A DNA stretch of 64,000 nucleotides from Dulcicalothrix desertica PCC 7102 (GTDB lineage: Bacteria; Cyanobacteriota; Cyanobacteriia; Cyanobacteriales; Nostocaceae). The notes under the pieces are model-generated. The model ran no database searches. It saw only the letters and a program-made list of their open reading frames with translations, and was not told the DNA's origin. Every line of letters begins with the position of its first letter. Position 1 is the first letter of the stretch. Position numbers and translations under genes: made by a program. The DNA is taken from assembly GCF_003991905.1 (NCBI RefSeq), contig NZ_RSCL01000002.1:463142-527141 (forward strand), given 5' to 3'. Shown in pieces: positions 61,762 through 64,000 of the stretch.

Positions 61762-62088
61762 CTACACACGCTTCTGTGCTTGAGCAGCTTTTAATTTTTG
61801 ATACAGAAGCGGATTCTTCTCTCTACAAGATTGTTGCAGTTTATTAAATTCTTTCTCACCTGAGCGTAAATAAGTATCAATCAGTTCTCGATTGGCAAGG
61901 TAGAAAGTAATAGCACCAAAAACTTGTTCAAGCGAGAGCAATGGAAAGTTTTGGGCAATGCTTTCAAGAGATTCTCCATCTAGGAAAGCGTATACAATTG
62001 AATCGAGAGAGATACGTGTCCCCTCTATGTAATATCCTTCACCTCGTTGTTCGATATATTGCTTGGTCGGGATTAACGCTACTGTCAT
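61762..62088 (-). CDS. DUF433-domain protein, putative antitoxin
   Basis: 108 residues: EGYYIEGTRISLDSIVYAFL, GESLESIAQNFPLLSLEQVF, GAITFYLANRELIDTYL. This is the DUF433 fold (helix-turn-helix related), classed by comparative genomics as the antitoxin partner of DUF5615 PIN-like proteins. Only three bases separate it from the broken toxin gene. The C-terminal half (KLQQSCREKNPLLYQKLKAA) is basic. It looks intact. Confidence 0.82.
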   Translation of the reverse strand: MTVALIPTKQYIEQRGEGYYIEGTRISLDSIVYAFLDGESLESIAQNFPLLSLEQVFGAITFYLANRELIDTYLRSGEKEFNKLQQSCREKNPLLYQKLKAAQAQKRV

Positions 62089-62183
62089 ATAACAAATGGC
62101 TACTTGGTTTGATTATTATTTACTATAAAAGCAAAATAGATTTTGCTTCTAGTACTCCATATTATTAACCCAAGTTGCGGGTT

Positions 62184-62420
62184 ATTACTCCTGGTTCGCT
62201 CATTTTTTTTGGAGTTAGAGAAATTGCCGAAAAACTGAGAATCTATATTTAACAACGGTTTGAGCGATTTACCTTAAAATACCATCCCGCTTTACAAACT
62301 CTATTTTTATGTGATGGTGCCAATTTAGAACAAGAGTGCAGTTGAACTATAACCTAGAACCCTGATTAAATCGTTCAGCTTTTTCTTAACTCAATTTAAA
62401 ATGGGCGAACCGGGAGTTAT
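62184..62420. mobile_element. 237-bp MITE-like element with 23-bp inverted ends
   Basis: 62184-62206 and 62398-62420 are inverted copies with three mismatches (core CCNGGTTCGCNCATTTT). The inside contains a short open stretch (TLKYHPALQTLFLCDGANLE) that may be a transposase relic. The rest of 62089-62603 has only a CTCTGTG-type dispersed repeat (62464-62505) and a GCAAGATGCCTGTGC hairpin. Confidence 0.45.
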
Positions 62421-62603
62421 TAGTTATGCATGCGGGAAATCCTCGCTCCTTATGTGGTTCATTCCTCCTCTCTCCGTGTACTCTGTGTCTGTGTGGTAAA
62501 AATAATACATGACTGCACAGGCAAGATGCCTGTGCTACAAGAAGGGCTTTATTTCTAGTACAATAATTTTTTCTAGGATTGTGGAATTAAGGAATATACA
62601 AGG

Positions 62604-63329
62604 GTGACTTTAACACTTGGGGTGAACATCGACCATATTGCTACCATTCGTCAGGCTCGTAGAACGGTAGAACCAGACCCAGTAGCAGCAGCAGTATTAG
62701 CAGAATTAGCAGGTGCCGATGGTATTACTGCACATCTACGGGAAGATAGGCGCCATATTCAAGATAGAGATGTACGGTTATTGCGACAGACGGTACGTAC
62801 ACATTTGAATTTGGAAATGGCTGCAACTGAAGAAATGGCAGCTATTGCACTTGATATTAAACCTGACTATATAACTTTGGTACCTGAACGTCGCGAAGAA
62901 GTAACTACAGAAGGCGGTTTAGATATCGTTGGGCAAATTGGTAGAATTGGAGAAGTTGTTGATAAACTGCAAAGCGCTAATATTCCTGTTAGCTTGTTTA
63001 TTGACGCTGAACCTGCACAAATAGAAGCTTCTGCCTCATTGCGGGCTAAGTTTATTGAGTTACATACAGGTAAGTATGCTGACGCAAAAGATGATTTGAG
63101 TCGTAAGCACGAGTTAGATTTTTTAGCTGCTGGATGCGAACAAGCTTTAAAAGCAGGGTTAAGAGTCAACGCTGGTCATGGACTTACTTACTGGAATGTA
63201 TATCCTGTCGCGTGTCTTCCTGGAATGGAGGAGTTGAATATCGGGCATACTATTATTAGTAGGGCTGCACTAGTTGGTATTGAGCGTGCTGTTCGCGAAA
63301 TGAAAATGGCAATACGCGGCGAATATTAA
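62604..63329 (+). CDS. pdxJ: pyridoxine 5'-phosphate synthase
   Basis: Condenses 1-deoxyxylulose 5-phosphate with 3-amino-2-oxopropyl phosphate, the last step of DXP-dependent vitamin B6 synthesis. 241 residues, TIM barrel: [88 protein letters not shown] and [14 protein letters not shown] 62604 is the start, with AAGGA about ten bases before. Confidence 0.95.
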   Translation: MTLTLGVNIDHIATIRQARRTVEPDPVAAAVLAELAGADGITAHLREDRRHIQDRDVRLLRQTVRTHLNLEMAATEEMAAIALDIKPDYITLVPERREEVTTEGGLDIVGQIGRIGEVVDKLQSANIPVSLFIDAEPAQIEASASLRAKFIELHTGKYADAKDDLSRKHELDFLAAGCEQALKAGLRVNAGHGLTYWNVYPVACLPGMEELNIGHTIISRAALVGIERAVREMKMAIRGEY

Positions 63330-63401
63330 TTGTGTAGAGATGTCATAGAGGGGTTTTTACTGCGAAATCTCAAGTAATTGAAAACACAAGCCATAACTTC
63401 T

Positions 63402-64000
63402 ATGACTGCAACAAACGCAAAACAACCATCAAACGAACAATCTAATAATTTACCACTTTGGGTACAACATCGCGATACGGTAATTGCATATAGTGCAACT
63501 GCCGATGTTGAATGGCGTACAGGAAAAGCTCCAGATTATTCTCGCTCGAACGATAATTTGGCAAAAGAAAGCGTATGTAAACATATGGAGGGGTCGCTCG
63601 AAGCTATCGTTCAAAATTTGGTGCGAACTTTTGAAATGGAAGTATCTTTCAAGACTAACCCCCAACAATGGTTATCGGTTGTTAAAGATAAATTCCGTGT
63701 TAGTACTAATGGGGGGCGTGAATTTGATGCTGTAGAACTTGGCGCCAAAGGTACTTATAATGTGTTTATGGCAAATTCCGAACATTACAAATCGTCGGAA
63801 GAGTCTTTTGAATCCTCACATCACATTTTTCACACAACCTTTCCCAATGGTTTTCCTTGGGAATTGCTCGAAGTATATTCTGGACCACCTAACGTGACTT
63901 TCAAGTGGCGCCATTGGGGTCATTTTAAAGGTCAGTACAAAGACTTTGCTCCCACTGGTGAAACTGTGGAAATTATTGGTATGAGCGTAGCAAAAGTTAC
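63402..64000 (+). CDS. SnoaL/NTF2-like protein, partial
   Basis: 199 codons up to the right edge, open at the 3' end. From ATG 63402: NNLPLWVQHRDTVIAYSATA, VCKHMEGSLEAIVQNLVRTF, FRVSTNGGREFDAVELGAKG, PNGFPWELLEVYSGPPNVTF then KWRHWGHFKGQYKDFAPTGE. The pattern KWRHWGxFxG...PTGExVEIxG is typical of SnoaL-like (ester-cyclase) NTF2-fold proteins. No signal peptide. Ligand unknown. It starts 72 bp after pdxJ. Confidence 0.78.
   Translation, partial: MTATNAKQPSNEQSNNLPLWVQHRDTVIAYSATADVEWRTGKAPDYSRSNDNLAKESVCKHMEGSLEAIVQNLVRTFEMEVSFKTNPQQWLSVVKDKFRVSTNGGREFDAVELGAKGTYNVFMANSEHYKSSEESFESSHHIFHTTFPNGFPWELLEVYSGPPNVTFKWRHWGHFKGQYKDFAPTGETVEIIGMSVAKV

Noticed and set aside
1-64000. tRNA and rRNA genes
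   Set aside because: I looked for T-loop and rRNA-like sequences on both strands and found none; a covariance search would be decisive.

Overview
The window comes from a filamentous, probably heterocyst-forming cyanobacterium (Nostocales grade); the species cannot be named from sequence alone. Evidence includes zeta-carotene desaturase, a high-light-inducible (Hli) protein, SipA, a Ser/Thr kinase-AAA-GAF-histidine kinase giant, a CbiG/CobJ fusion, an IscA/SufA-type protein and many conserved cyanobacterial genes of unknown function. Base composition is about 39-40% GC. The usual cyanobacterial palindrome HIP1 (GCGATCGC) is essentially absent, while GGCGCC occurs roughly 100 times by my count where about 4 are expected. 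Intergenic DNA is loaded with short dispersed hairpins and 7-bp tandem repeats.

Layout. 1-6.7 kb: the N-terminus of an RND efflux pump, a RAYT transposase flanked by inverted palindromes, then a hopanoid island (hpnG-like nucleosidase, hpnB glycosyltransferase, squalene-hopene cyclase, squalene/phytoene synthase-like enzyme). 6.7-9.9 kb: DUF4383 protein, then a Rieske/pheophorbide a oxygenase-type gene broken by a TnpB insertion element. 10.5-14.2 kb: an anchored protein with a duplicated domain, then cydAB (cytochrome bd oxidase). 14.2-19.4 kb: PhyH-type dioxygenase, orphan histidine kinase, two Spy/CpxP-like proteins, sipA, an exported peroxiredoxin. 19.4-25.8 kb: holB-tmk, a quinone-reductase-like flavoprotein, a nucleotidyltransferase-fold protein, cbiG/cobJ, a CPBP protease. 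26.7-35.1 kb: TM2 protein, copper-type P-ATPase, FHA protein, SDR-like TIGR01777 protein, TPR protein, sufA-like gene. 35.2-43.6 kb: two tandem paralogues of unknown function, crtQ plus SRPBCC protein, ferredoxin, cobQ, prxQ. 43.6-49 kb: a 127-bp tandem repeat array, a degenerate acyl-carrier-protein gene, a DrrAB-like ABC exporter. 49.5-56.7 kb: the 2010-residue kinase and alanine dehydrogenase. 56.9-64 kb: hli, a candidate small RNA, several decayed genes (sensor, CHAT, DUF5615 toxin), an ABC-2 permease, DUF433 antitoxin, pdxJ and a SnoaL-like partial gene.

Functional links: the hopanoid genes form one membrane-lipid pathway (isoprenoid condensation, cyclisation, side-chain processing). CbiG/CobJ and CobQ are two separated steps of cobalamin synthesis. 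cydAB, the two PrxQ-type peroxidases, Hli and SipA fit redox and high-light management. The Spy-like pair beside a membrane histidine kinase suggests envelope-stress sensing, by inference only.

The most unusual structures are: (i) the 127-bp array, in which every unit carries TCTGGA, exactly 17 bp, then TATAAT, followed in the two complete units by a conserved 11-bp stem, resembling the HetR-dependent NsiR1 small-RNA array of Anabaena but elsewhere in the genome; (ii) the GGCGCC genome signature; (iii) the RAYT unit whose right palindrome is read as the first codons of hpnG; (iv) heptamer repeats recruited as the cydB ribosome-binding site and as coding sequence in the copper ATPase; (v) a TnpB gene with a complete RuvC triad but one in-frame stop.
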